From Paracoccus sp. C2R09 (GTDB taxonomy: Bacteria > Pseudomonadota > Alphaproteobacteria > Rhodobacterales > Rhodobacteraceae), in the NCBI RefSeq assembly GCF_018860625.1, contig NZ_JAHKQB010000024.1:98072-162071 (forward strand): a stretch of 64,000 nt of DNA, in the 5' to 3' direction. The position numbers were made by a program, and so were the translations under genes. Each line of letters opens with the position of its first letter. Positions within the stretch are counted from its first letter, which is position 1. Of this stretch, positions 17,830 to 26,117 are shown piece by piece. Below the pieces are notes generated by a model, which saw only the letters and a list, made by a program, of their open reading frames with translations, did no database searches and was not told the origin of the DNA.

Positions 17830-18579
17830 ATGGTCGATCTTGACGGAAAGGTGGCGCTGGTCACGGGTGCAAGCCGCGGGATCGGGGCCGCCACCGCGCG
17901 GCTTCTGGCACAGGCGGGTGCCAAGGTGGGCGTCATGGCACGCAGCACCGATGCCGTCACCGCCCTGGCCGAGGAAATCGGCGGCGTGGCCATGTCAGGC
18001 GACGTGGCCGATCCGGCGGCCATGGTCTGTGCGGTGACGACCCTTCATGACAAGTTCGGGCGGATCGACGTGCTGATCAACAATGCGGGGCTGATCGGAC
18101 CCATTGCGGGGATCGACGCATCGGACCCCGACGAATGGGGCAAGGCCATCGACGTCAACATCAAGGGCGTCTTCAACGGCATTCACGCGGCACTGCCCCA
18201 TATGCGCAAGGCTGGGGCCGGCACGATCCTGACCGTCGGCTCGGGCGCCGCCCATGCCCCGCAAGAGGGGTGGAGCGCCTATTGCAGCAGCAAGGCAGGT
18301 GCGCTGATGCTGACCCGAGCGGTGGATCTGGAAGCCCGCAAGGACGGCATACGCGCCATCAGCCTGTCGCCCGGCACCGTCGCCACGGATATGCAGGCCG
18401 CGATCCGCGACAGCGGCGTCAACCCGGTCAGCCAACTGGATTGGTCGGTGCATATCCCGCCCGAATGGCCCGCGCGTGCGCTGCTGTGGATGTGCGGCCC
18501 CGAGGCCGACGAATACCTCGGCGCCGAGATTTCGCTTCGCGACGAAGGCATCAGGCGTCGCGTCGGACTGATCGACTGA
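17830..18579 (+). CDS. short-chain dehydrogenase/reductase (SDR)
   Basis: 249-residue classical SDR: cofactor motif TGASRGIG (13-20), a DVADP acidic segment, NNAG near 86-89, catalytic Ser in VGSGAAHA and Tyr/Lys in YCSSK near 154-158. The C-terminal region AEISLRDEG is compatible with a tetrameric sugar/polyol-type SDR. It stands at the edge of the uronate region. Sphingomonas A1-R, which reduces the keto-uronate DEH, is an SDR, so a role there is possible; the context link is weak because no operator is obvious before it. A GGGGCGGA-type site precedes the ATG. Confidence 0.8.
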   Translation: MVDLDGKVALVTGASRGIGAATARLLAQAGAKVGVMARSTDAVTALAEEIGGVAMSGDVADPAAMVCAVTTLHDKFGRIDVLINNAGLIGPIAGIDASDPDEWGKAIDVNIKGVFNGIHAALPHMRKAGAGTILTVGSGAAHAPQEGWSAYCSSKAGALMLTRAVDLEARKDGIRAISLSPGTVATDMQAAIRDSGVNPVSQLDWSVHIPPEWPARALLWMCGPEADEYLGAEISLRDEGIRRRVGLID

Positions 18580-18610
18580 CGGATCTACCTACCCGGGCGG
18601 GGCGGCGGCC

Positions 18611-19522
18611 TCAGGGTCCGAACGGTTCGCCCAGGGATGCCACGCCGTTCATCTTCAGCAGGCGCTTGTTCGACGAGATCAGCCCGAGCACCACTATGGT
18701 CACGATATAGGGCAGACTGGCCAGCAGCTGCGAATTCAGGTTGACCCCGCCCGCCTGCGCGGCCAGCTGCGCCAGCGACACGGCCCCGAACAGGATCGCG
18801 CCGAAGAAGACGCGCCCCACCATCCAGGTGGCGAAAACGACCAGCGCCAATGCGATCCATCCGCGCCCCGCGATCATCCCATCCGCCCAGAGCGGCGTAT
18901 AGACGGTCGCCGCATAGGCCCCGGCAAGACCCGCCATCAGCCCGCCGAACATCACGGCGCCATATCGGATCGCGATGACCGGATAACCCAGGGCACGCGC
19001 GGCCGCGGGATTTTCGCCCACGGCGCGAATGATCAGCCCCAGCTTCGTCAGGCGCAGGACGGCCCAGATCGCAAGGGTCGCGGCCATTCCCAGCCAGACC
19101 ACGATATCCTGCACGAAGACGCCGCCCACCACCGGCAGGTCCGACAGCACCGGCAGATGAAGCTTGGGCAATCCCGCGACTGTCATGCTCTCGTAGCTTT
19201 TGCCGAACAGCGCCGAGAGGCCCTGCCCCAGAATGCCGATGGCCAACCCCACCGCGACCTGGTTTGCCCGCAGGGACAGCGCCAGCCAGGCAAAGATCAG
19301 GGACAGCGCCGCCCCTGCCAGCCCTGCGCCAAGGAAGCCCGCCGCATGCCCCCCGCCATGGAAGGTGATGACGAAACCCGTGACGGCCCCAAGCGCCATC
19401 ATCCCCTCGATCCCCAGGTTCAGCACGCCGGAACGCTCGGCGACCAGCTCGCCCAGGGCCGCCAGAAGAAAGGGCATCGCGGCTGCCAGCATCCCGGCCA
19501 GTATGAAGGACAGCCCGATCAT
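18611..19522 (-). CDS. nucleoside/purine-type ABC permease 2 (BmpD/NupQ-like)
   Basis: 303 residues, about eight hydrophobic segments, with the family marks GVLNLGIEGMM near 35 and VGENPAAARALGYPV near 190, which are standard in permeases of BMP-family importers. The ATG at 19522 overlaps the stop of the first permease by 4 bases. Last gene of a long minus-strand operon that starts upstream of 26.7 kb. Frames extending further 5' are out-of-frame shadows of permease 1. Confidence 0.85.
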   Translation of the reverse strand: MIGLSFILAGMLAAAMPFLLAALGELVAERSGVLNLGIEGMMALGAVTGFVITFHGGGHAAGFLGAGLAGAALSLIFAWLALSLRANQVAVGLAIGILGQGLSALFGKSYESMTVAGLPKLHLPVLSDLPVVGGVFVQDIVVWLGMAATLAIWAVLRLTKLGLIIRAVGENPAAARALGYPVIAIRYGAVMFGGLMAGLAGAYAATVYTPLWADGMIAGRGWIALALVVFATWMVGRVFFGAILFGAVSLAQLAAQAGGVNLNSQLLASLPYIVTIVVLGLISSNKRLLKMNGVASLGEPFGP

Positions 19523-20601
19523 GCGCGCAGCCCCCCTGGTTCGCGGATAAGCCGAAAGCGGACCAGCGTGATCGCCGCAAGATAGCAGACCAGAAGCGAC
19601 CCCTGGAACACCCGCACCGCCGCAATCGGCAGTCCGGCCGAGACCATCGCATTGTCGCCCCCGATATAAAGGATCGCGATCAGAAGGGAGGAAAACACGA
19701 TCCCCACCGGATGCAGCCCGCCCAGATAGGCGACGATGATGGCCGAGTAACCATAGCCCGAGGCGATGGACCTTTGCAGCTGACCGACCGGGCCCGCGAC
19801 CTCGGCCGCGCCGGCGAGCCCCGCGGCCAGACCGCCGATCAGCAGCGACATCCAGATCGCGCGCGATTGCGAATATCCGGCATAGCCCGCGGCCTGCGGG
19901 GCAAGCCCGCCGACGATCAGCTGATACCCCTGAAAGCTGCGCTGGATATGGAACCAGCAGACGACCGACCATATCAGTGCGATCGCAAGTGCCACGTTGA
20001 CCCGCGTGCCGGGGAACAGCAGCGGCAAGGTCGCATCCAGCGGAAAGATCACCGATTGGGGAAAGTTGAAGCCCATCGGGTCCTTCCACGGCCCCACCAG
20101 CAGGAAGTTCAGCAATTGCGCGGCGATCAGGCTCATCATCAGGGTCACGAGGATCTCGGACGCGTTCAACCTGACACGCCAGATGGCCGGGACGATGGCC
20201 CAGAGCATCCCGCCGATGCCCCCGAGGGCGATCATCGACGGCCAGACCCATGCGCCCGTCACCTGCGGGAACCAGACCGGGATGGCCGAGGCGAAGATCG
20301 CACCCAGGATGAACTGACCCTCGGCCCCGATATTGATGACCTTGGCACGAAATCCGATCGCCAGCCCCTGCGCGATCAGCAGGAGGGGCGTCATCTTCAG
20401 CAGCACCTCGGAGAAGGACGACCACGACGTAACCGGCTCGATCAGCATGGCGTGAAATACCGCGACAGGGTTCCGGCCCATCGCCACATACAGCGCCAGA
20501 TTCAGCGCGATGGACAGCAGCAGCGCCGCAATCGGGGCCACGACCGCCAGCTTGCGGGACGCCCTGTCGCGCCGCGCAAGGCGGAACCCGCCAAGCCGCA
20601 T
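19519..20601 (-). CDS. nucleoside/purine-type ABC permease 1 (BmpC/NupP-like)
   Basis: 360 residues. Charged N-terminus (RLGGFRLARRDRASRK), then a membrane segment and ~8 more helices. The paired hallmarks KVINIGAEGQFILGA and NASEILVTLMMS identify the first permease of BMP-family nucleoside/purine importers. Its ATG shares one base with the ATPase stop (TGATG), so translation is coupled. Confidence 0.85.
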   Translation of the reverse strand: MRLGGFRLARRDRASRKLAVVAPIAALLLSIALNLALYVAMGRNPVAVFHAMLIEPVTSWSSFSEVLLKMTPLLLIAQGLAIGFRAKVINIGAEGQFILGAIFASAIPVWFPQVTGAWVWPSMIALGGIGGMLWAIVPAIWRVRLNASEILVTLMMSLIAAQLLNFLLVGPWKDPMGFNFPQSVIFPLDATLPLLFPGTRVNVALAIALIWSVVCWFHIQRSFQGYQLIVGGLAPQAAGYAGYSQSRAIWMSLLIGGLAAGLAGAAEVAGPVGQLQRSIASGYGYSAIIVAYLGGLHPVGIVFSSLLIAILYIGGDNAMVSAGLPIAAVRVFQGSLLVCYLAAITLVRFRLIREPGGLRA

Positions 20602-22115
20602 CACGAGGCGCCCCCTTCGGTCGCGCCGATCATGTGGCGGCCCACATCCTCGACCCGGATGTCGCGGACCGTCATGCTGGGCGACAGGCGGCCCGCATTC
20701 AGGACCTGGATACGGTCGCAGATTTCGAACAATTCCTCGATCTCCTCGGAAATGACCAGGACGGCGGCACCTGCGTCGCGCATCGCGACAAGGCGGCGGC
20801 GGATGGCGGTCGCCGCGCCGATATCGACGCCCCATGTCGGCTGGGACACGAACAGCAGCCGGGGCTGCAGCATGATCTCTCGTCCGACGATGAATTTCTG
20901 AAGGTTGCCGCCCGACAGCGCGCCTGCTTCGGTCCGGGGGCCGGGCGTGCGGACGTCGAAATCGCGGATGCAGCGGGCGGTGTAATCCGCCTCTCGGGCG
21001 CGGTCGATCAGGCCGCGCCGCAGCAGACCCGCGCGATGTCCCGTCAGCAGCGTATTGTCGGCCAGCGACATTTCGGGCACCGCCCCGCGCCCCAGGCGTT
21101 CCTCGGGAACGAAGGCAAAGCCCAGATCGCGGCGCGCGGCCGCGCCCAGATCGCCGACCGCCTGCCCCAGCATCAGCACCTCTGCCGCGCGGTGATCGGG
21201 CAGCGTGACCTCGCCAGAGACAAGCCTTGCCAGTTCCGCCTGCCCATTGCCCGACACACCCGCGATCCCCAGGATCTCACCCTCGTGCAGGCGCAGCGCG
21301 ATCCTGGACAGCGGCTGTCCGAAGGGATCGTCGGGGACATGGTCCAGCCCCGCCAGTTCCAGCGCGACCTTGCCCGGCTTATGCGCCTTGGCGGGGGGCG
21401 GCGGGGGCATGTCGCGCCCGATCATCATGGTGGCAAGTTCGGTCGCGTCGTGATCGCGCGGATCGACCGTGCCCGTCACCGCTCCGTCGCGCAGGATCGT
21501 GGCCCGGTCGCAAATGGCGCGGATCTCCTCGAGCTTGTGAGAGATGAACAGGATCGACACGCCGCGATCGCGCAACCGGCGCAGGGTCTGGAACAGCCGC
21601 GTTACCGATTGCGGCGGCAGCACCGATGTCGGTTCGTCCAGGATCAGCAGGCGCGGATCGGTCATCAGGCAGCGGATGATCTCGACCCGCTGGCGTTCGC
21701 CGACCGACAGCGAATGGACATGGGCGCGGGGATCGACCTCCAACCCGTATTCGCGGCCCAGATCGCGGATGCGGGCAACCAGCGCCGCGCTGCGCCCCGG
21801 CACGATCAGGGCGATGTTTTCGACCACCGTCAGCGTTTCGAACAACGAGAAATGCTGGAACACCATGCCGATGCCCAGTTTGCGGGCCTCGGCGGGGGAT
21901 GTGGGGCGAACGGGATCGCCGCGCCATGTCACCTGCCCCGCATCCGGGGTCTCGACGCCATAGATCAGCTTCATCAGCGTCGATTTGCCTGCGCCGTTCT
22001 CGCCCAGGATCGCGTGGATCGAACCTTCCTCGACCGTCAGATCGATGCTGCGATTGGCATGGACCCGGCCATAGGATTTCGACAATCCGCGAATGGCAAG
22101 CAGCGGCGCAGGCAT
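20601..22115 (-). CDS. ABC ATPase with two nucleotide-binding domains for BMP-type importer
   Basis: 504 residues, two tandem ABC domains as usual for BMP and sugar CUT2 systems. Domain 1 has Walker A GENGAGKST, signature LSVGERQRVEI, Walker B LLILDEPTS and H-loop ISHKLEE. Domain 2 has a relaxed Walker A (GVSGNGQAEL), signature LSGGNLQKFIVGRE and a substituted Walker B (LLFVSQPTWGVD), the normal degeneracy of the second site in this family. The start at 22115 lies 5 bases past the binding-protein stop. Confidence 0.87.
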   Translation of the reverse strand: MPAPLLAIRGLSKSYGRVHANRSIDLTVEEGSIHAILGENGAGKSTLMKLIYGVETPDAGQVTWRGDPVRPTSPAEARKLGIGMVFQHFSLFETLTVVENIALIVPGRSAALVARIRDLGREYGLEVDPRAHVHSLSVGERQRVEIIRCLMTDPRLLILDEPTSVLPPQSVTRLFQTLRRLRDRGVSILFISHKLEEIRAICDRATILRDGAVTGTVDPRDHDATELATMMIGRDMPPPPPAKAHKPGKVALELAGLDHVPDDPFGQPLSRIALRLHEGEILGIAGVSGNGQAELARLVSGEVTLPDHRAAEVLMLGQAVGDLGAAARRDLGFAFVPEERLGRGAVPEMSLADNTLLTGHRAGLLRRGLIDRAREADYTARCIRDFDVRTPGPRTEAGALSGGNLQKFIVGREIMLQPRLLFVSQPTWGVDIGAATAIRRRLVAMRDAGAAVLVISEEIEELFEICDRIQVLNAGRLSPSMTVRDIRVEDVGRHMIGATEGGAS

Positions 22116-22119
22116 CGGA

Positions 22120-23220
22120 TCAGTTCGGCAGCGGCGTGGTGACGCCTGCGACATGCCAGTCCATCGCGACGATATCCTCGTCGCCCAGGGCCGCACCTTC
22201 GGCCACGGCCTCCCTGCCGTCCTGCCGCGCGATGGGCCCGGTGAAGACGTGGAAGCTGCCATCGGCCAGTTGCGCCTGCGTTTCGGTTATGCGGGTCATC
22301 ACATCGGCCGGAATGTCGGCGTTCCAATCCATCGGCTTGATCACGCCCTCGGCCAGGCCAAGATAGGCGGTGTGCCCCTCGAAGCTGCCATCCAGATGCG
22401 CCTTGATCGATTGCAGGAAGAAGGGCGTCCAGTCGGTTGCCACGCAGCCCAGGTATTTCGTCGGCGCGTATTTCACCATCGAGGAGTTGAGGTTGAAGAC
22501 ATAGGCCCCCGCCTCTTCGCAGACCGAGACGACCGAGGGCGTGTCCTGCGCGTTGGAATAGATCACGTCGCAGCCCTGCGACAGCAGCGCGCGGGCGGCC
22601 TCCTGTTCCTTCGCGGGATCGAACCAGGAATTGACCCAGACCACGGACACCTCGACATCGGGGTTCACGGCCTGCGCCCCCAGCACGAAGGCGTTGATCG
22701 AGCTGACCAGCTCGGGGATCGCGAAGGCCGAGACGGAGCCCAGCTTGCCCGTCTTCGACACCGCCGCCGCGGCCATCCCCATCAGGTAGGTGCCCTGGTA
22801 GTTGCGCGCCGCGAAGGGCGTGAAATTGGGGGCGACCATGAAGCCCGACGCATGCAGCACGCTGACATCGGGATTGCGCCGGGCCACCTGCATGGCGCCG
22901 TTCTGATAACCGAAGGACCCCGCGATCAGGAACTTGTTCCCGTCCGCCACGGCCTTGTTCATGATGCGGTCGGCATCCGGCCCCTCGGGGATGTTCTCGA
23001 GCTTGGTCACCTTGATGCGATCGCCGTATTCGGCCTTGATCGGTTCCAGCGCGGCGGCCAGCGCATGCGACCAGCCGACATCGCCGAAGGGCGAGGGCAC
23101 GATCAGCGCAACCCCAAGCGGTTCGCCCTGTGCGCGCGCGATCCCGGGCAGCAGGCCCGCCCCGAGCGTTGCCGCCGCCGTCGTCTGCAGGAAGCCCCGC
23201 CGGTTCAACGTGCTGGTCAT
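22120..23220 (-). CDS. BMP/PnrA-family substrate-binding protein with Tat-like signal
   Basis: 366 residues. N-terminus NRRGFLQTTAAATLGAGLLPGIARA-QG has twin arginines before a hydrophobic run, a Tat-type signal. The mature part begins with GVALIVPSPFGDVGWS, resembling the PnrA/Med-type fold that binds nucleosides or purines. AAGGAG precedes the ATG at 23220. It is 26 bases downstream of a purine-deaminase-like gene and couples to the ATPase, so the cargo is probably a purine base, nucleoside or methylated purine (inference). Confidence 0.85.
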   Translation of the reverse strand: MTSTLNRRGFLQTTAAATLGAGLLPGIARAQGEPLGVALIVPSPFGDVGWSHALAAALEPIKAEYGDRIKVTKLENIPEGPDADRIMNKAVADGNKFLIAGSFGYQNGAMQVARRNPDVSVLHASGFMVAPNFTPFAARNYQGTYLMGMAAAAVSKTGKLGSVSAFAIPELVSSINAFVLGAQAVNPDVEVSVVWVNSWFDPAKEQEAARALLSQGCDVIYSNAQDTPSVVSVCEEAGAYVFNLNSSMVKYAPTKYLGCVATDWTPFFLQSIKAHLDGSFEGHTAYLGLAEGVIKPMDWNADIPADVMTRITETQAQLADGSFHVFTGPIARQDGREAVAEGAALGDEDIVAMDWHVAGVTTPLPN

Positions 23221-23246
23221 GATCTTCTCCTTGCTGGATGGGGTCG

Positions 23247-24605
23247 TCATATCGTTATCGTGGCCAATGCCGCCTCGGCCTCGGCGGCCATCTGCGCTTC
23301 GTCCAGACCGGGGAAGCCTTCGCCGTCCCAGACGATGCGGCCGTTCACCATGGTCAGATCGGTCGCCATTCCGATGCCCACGCGGGCGATCAGGCTTTCG
23401 GGATCATGGCGGGTGCCGACGTAATCCATGCGGCGGGTGTCGATCGCGAACAGATCCGCCGCCATGCCGGGGGCCAGCGCGCCGATATCGGTCCGACCCA
23501 GCAACGATGCCCCGCCCGCGGTGCCATAGCGCAGGAAATCCGCCGGTTCGGGCACAGGATGGCTGCGCGTCGGCGCGACCAGGCATTGCAGCATATAGGC
23601 CGAATGCAGGCAGTGCATCAGGTTGGAATTGTCGTTCGACGCAGCCCCGTCGCAGCCCAGACCGACACGCACGCCCAAGGCATGCATCGCGGGTATGGGC
23701 GTCACCTCGGCGCCCACCAGATAGACGGGTTCGGGGCAATGCGACACGCCGGTGCCGGTCGCAGCCATCTGTGCCAGTTCGCCTTCCGTCAGTTCCCAGC
23801 AATGGGCATAGAAGGTGTCCGGCCCGCAGAAACCCAGCTTTTCAAGATAATCGACCGTGCGCAGCCCGTGGCGCTGGCGGATCACCTCGGATTCGCCTTC
23901 GCCCACGTGGGAATGCAGCATCAGCCCGTGCTGGCGGGCCAGCGCGATGGATTGGGTAAAGGTCTCGGCATAGCAGTTGACCGGCTGGCAAGGTGCCAGC
24001 GCCACCTGACGCATCGAGAACTGTCCGCCGTCGTGATAGGCCCCGACCAGCCTTTCGCAATCGGCCAGATATTCGCCCGTCGTCTCCAGCATCTCGTCCG
24101 GGATGGTCGAGCCTTCGGATTTCGGCAGCGTGTTGGTCCCCCGCCCGGCGTGAAAACGCAGGCCGATCTTGTCCGCAGCCTCGAACTGGCGGTCGATGAT
24201 GCGCTTGCCGGCCTTGCGCGGGAAACAATACTGGTGGTCGAAGGCCGTGGTGCAGCCGTGTTTGGCCAGCTCTGCCAGCGCCGTGACCGAGGCGTGATAG
24301 AAGCAATCCTCGGTCAGGCGGGCAAAGATCGGATAGATCCGGTCCAGCCATTCGATGACGCTCAGCTTGGTCCAGTCCAGCCCGACGCGGTTGCGCACGA
24401 AGCATTGGAAGAAATGGTGATGCGTGTTGACCAATCCGGGATAGAGGAACCAGCCCGTCGCATCGATCACCTCGGTTCCTTCTGGGGCGTTCAGGCCGGG
24501 ACCGATGGCGCGGATGGCGGGTCCTTCGGTCAGCAGGTCGGCATCGCGGATGACGCCCGTGCCGGTGATGATGGCGGCGCAGTTGCGAAACAGATATCCG
24601 GGCAT
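23247..24605 (-). CDS. amidohydrolase, 8-oxoguanine/guanine deaminase-like
   Basis: 452 residues, ATZ/TRZ-type amidohydrolase. Metal and active-site motifs in order: VNTHHHFFQ near 66, LHSHVGEGE, YAHCWELTEGE, SHCPEPV, and GLGCDGAASND near 330. The NTHHHxxQ start and DGAASNDxSN end match 8-oxoguanine deaminases and related triazine hydrolases. It likely deaminates a purine or ring-substituted purine in the cytoplasm. The ATG at 24605 is one base after the GST stop and it precedes the purine-type importer, so uptake and deamination appear linked. Exact substrate unknown. Confidence 0.8.
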   Translation of the reverse strand: MPGYLFRNCAAIITGTGVIRDADLLTEGPAIRAIGPGLNAPEGTEVIDATGWFLYPGLVNTHHHFFQCFVRNRVGLDWTKLSVIEWLDRIYPIFARLTEDCFYHASVTALAELAKHGCTTAFDHQYCFPRKAGKRIIDRQFEAADKIGLRFHAGRGTNTLPKSEGSTIPDEMLETTGEYLADCERLVGAYHDGGQFSMRQVALAPCQPVNCYAETFTQSIALARQHGLMLHSHVGEGESEVIRQRHGLRTVDYLEKLGFCGPDTFYAHCWELTEGELAQMAATGTGVSHCPEPVYLVGAEVTPIPAMHALGVRVGLGCDGAASNDNSNLMHCLHSAYMLQCLVAPTRSHPVPEPADFLRYGTAGGASLLGRTDIGALAPGMAADLFAIDTRRMDYVGTRHDPESLIARVGIGMATDLTMVNGRIVWDGEGFPGLDEAQMAAEAEAALATITI

Positions 24606-24606
24606 G

Positions 24607-25281
24607 TCAGGCGCTTTCCTTGCGAACCACGTCCGGCATGGGACCGGGTTCGGGCATTTGTTCGTGCAGGCGGTGGATGCCCGGCATTTCGATGAAACCC
24701 GGCAGGGCGCGAATTGCCCGCATCCACAGACGAATCGAGGGATAGGGGTCCAGCGACACCCCCCCGTCGGGCGCAAGCGCCGCATAGGGGAAGCACGCGA
24801 TATCCGCGATGGTGGGCCGGTCGGCTGCAAGAAAGATCCCGCCGCGCCTGCGTCTGGCGTGGATCGCGGCCTCCAGCTCGCGCAGGGCATCGGTCGCCTG
24901 TGCCCGCAACGTGTCGATATCGCCCGAAAAGCCCAGCATGTCGTGCAGCCGTGCCCCGCCCGCGCTGGCGGTCAGCCGCTGCGAAAACGCCAGCCAGTTG
25001 GCCACCCGCGCCTGCATCGCCGGATCGTCATGCCCCAGCCATTCGGGCGCCTTCACCGCCGCCAGATAGGTCAGGATCGCGCCGGATTCCGTCAGCACCA
25101 GTCGGGCATCGGTCAGGACAGGGATCGTGCCCGCCGGGTTCAGCGCCCGGAATTCGGGGCCGTGATGTTCCGCGCCCGGGTGGAAATCGACCGGGCGCAG
25201 GTCCAGCCCCGTCCCCAGCAGCGATGCCAGCAGCCGCACCTTGTAGCAGGACGGCGAAAGAACGTAGTCATAGAGGATCAT
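24607..25281 (-). CDS. glutathione S-transferase-like protein (NdmE-like candidate)
   Basis: 224 residues: thioredoxin-like N-domain (SPSCYKVRL near 9-17, NPAGTIPVLTD near 48-58, ESGAIL near 65) and an all-helical C-domain. The start overlaps the oxygenase stop by 4 bases (ATGA), a strong hint that it works with that oxygenase. In the Pseudomonas caffeine pathway the GST homologue NdmE is structural, holding the Rieske-less NdmC and reductase NdmD together. Size and position here match that arrangement, but this is inference from gene order. Confidence 0.75.
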   Translation of the reverse strand: MILYDYVLSPSCYKVRLLASLLGTGLDLRPVDFHPGAEHHGPEFRALNPAGTIPVLTDARLVLTESGAILTYLAAVKAPEWLGHDDPAMQARVANWLAFSQRLTASAGGARLHDMLGFSGDIDTLRAQATDALRELEAAIHARRRRGGIFLAADRPTIADIACFPYAALAPDGGVSLDPYPSIRLWMRAIRALPGFIEMPGIHRLHEQMPEPGPMPDVVRKESA

Positions 25282-26117
25282 GCCGCCACCAGTTGCGCGC
25301 CGAAGGTATAGCCGTGCCGCTTGAGCCAGCGCCTGTAGGCGATGGAGAGCATGTCGGCCCGTGTCGGGATTTCCCGCCCCGGATCCAGCGGCAACAGCGC
25401 CGGCAACTGGTTTTCCAGGATCGAGCGGTCCTGCAGGAAGATCAGCTGCTGGAAATGGATCATCTCGGTCATGGTGCTGTCATCGTCGAACAGCGCCATC
25501 CAGGGCCAGACCTCGCAGGTGGTTTCGGTCAGGGGCTGCACGAACAGCGTGATCACGTCCCATTCGCCGGGGCGCGGCGGGCAGGTCTTGTAGAGCACCG
25601 AACAGGTGGGCCCCGGCACGCGATACATGTATTCGGTGGTTATCCCGCCCTGCGCGGACCGCGCGGCCTGCGGCTGGAAGAACTTGACCTTGGTGGCCCA
25701 GACCTCGTCGACATCGTCGCGGATCTCGACCTCGTAGCGTTCGACCTCGGTATGGGGTTCGGAGCCCAGCACGTCGGTGTGGACGAAGGGAAAATGCGCG
25801 ATGTCGAGGAAGTTCTCGACCGCACGCAGGGGTGAACAGCGGACCTTGACGCTGCCGACCTCGACCAGGCGGCGGCCCGGCTGATCGGCCTCGGGGATGT
25901 CGAAGACATCGCCTGCGGGCACCCCGAGCGTCGTCCAGACATGGCCGAACTTGACCTGCACCGGCAGCGCGCGGCCTTCCGCCGTCACGACAGGCGCACC
26001 ACCGTCATCCAAGGCGACGCGGATCGCGCGACCCAGCAGCAGCGTATCGCGGGCCGACCGCCGCAACCCGGAGGCAAGCGCCACGGGATACCAATGATCC
26101 TGCATCGTCACGCTCAT
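25278..26117 (-). CDS. Rieske-cluster-less non-heme iron oxygenase (NdmC-like)
   Basis: 279 residues. The N-terminus (DHWYPVALASGL, TLLLGRAIRVALDDGG) starts like a Rieske oxygenase alpha subunit. The expected CxH...CxxH segment is absent: the chain jumps from APVVTAEGRALPV (~41-53) straight to FGHVWTTLGVP, the end of a Rieske domain. The catalytic domain is intact: NFLDIAHFPFVH gives bridging Asp105 and ligands His108/His113, and QDRSILENQ gives Asp230. It would need its electrons from a Rieske centre in trans, here most simply the product of the gene overlapping upstream by 4 bases. NdmC, which N-demethylates 7-methylxanthine with NdmD and NdmE, has the same defect. Substrate here unknown. 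Confidence 0.82.
   Translation of the reverse strand: MSVTMQDHWYPVALASGLRRSARDTLLLGRAIRVALDDGGAPVVTAEGRALPVQVKFGHVWTTLGVPAGDVFDIPEADQPGRRLVEVGSVKVRCSPLRAVENFLDIAHFPFVHTDVLGSEPHTEVERYEVEIRDDVDEVWATKVKFFQPQAARSAQGGITTEYMYRVPGPTCSVLYKTCPPRPGEWDVITLFVQPLTETTCEVWPWMALFDDDSTMTEMIHFQQLIFLQDRSILENQLPALLPLDPGREIPTRADMLSIAYRRWLKRHGYTFGAQLVAA

Noticed and set aside
18611..20425. Single 604-codon frame that would fuse the two BMP permeases
   Set aside because: Only the part downstream of 19522 is in the permease-2 frame; the upstream half is an out-of-frame copy of permease 1. The genes are separate with a 4-base overlap.
25278..26117. Frameshift or sequencing error explaining the missing Rieske motif in the oxygenase
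   Set aside because: The frame is intact, the N-terminus of the fold is preserved on both sides of the missing segment, and an overlapping upstream gene supplies a Rieske domain, so a real deletion is more likely.
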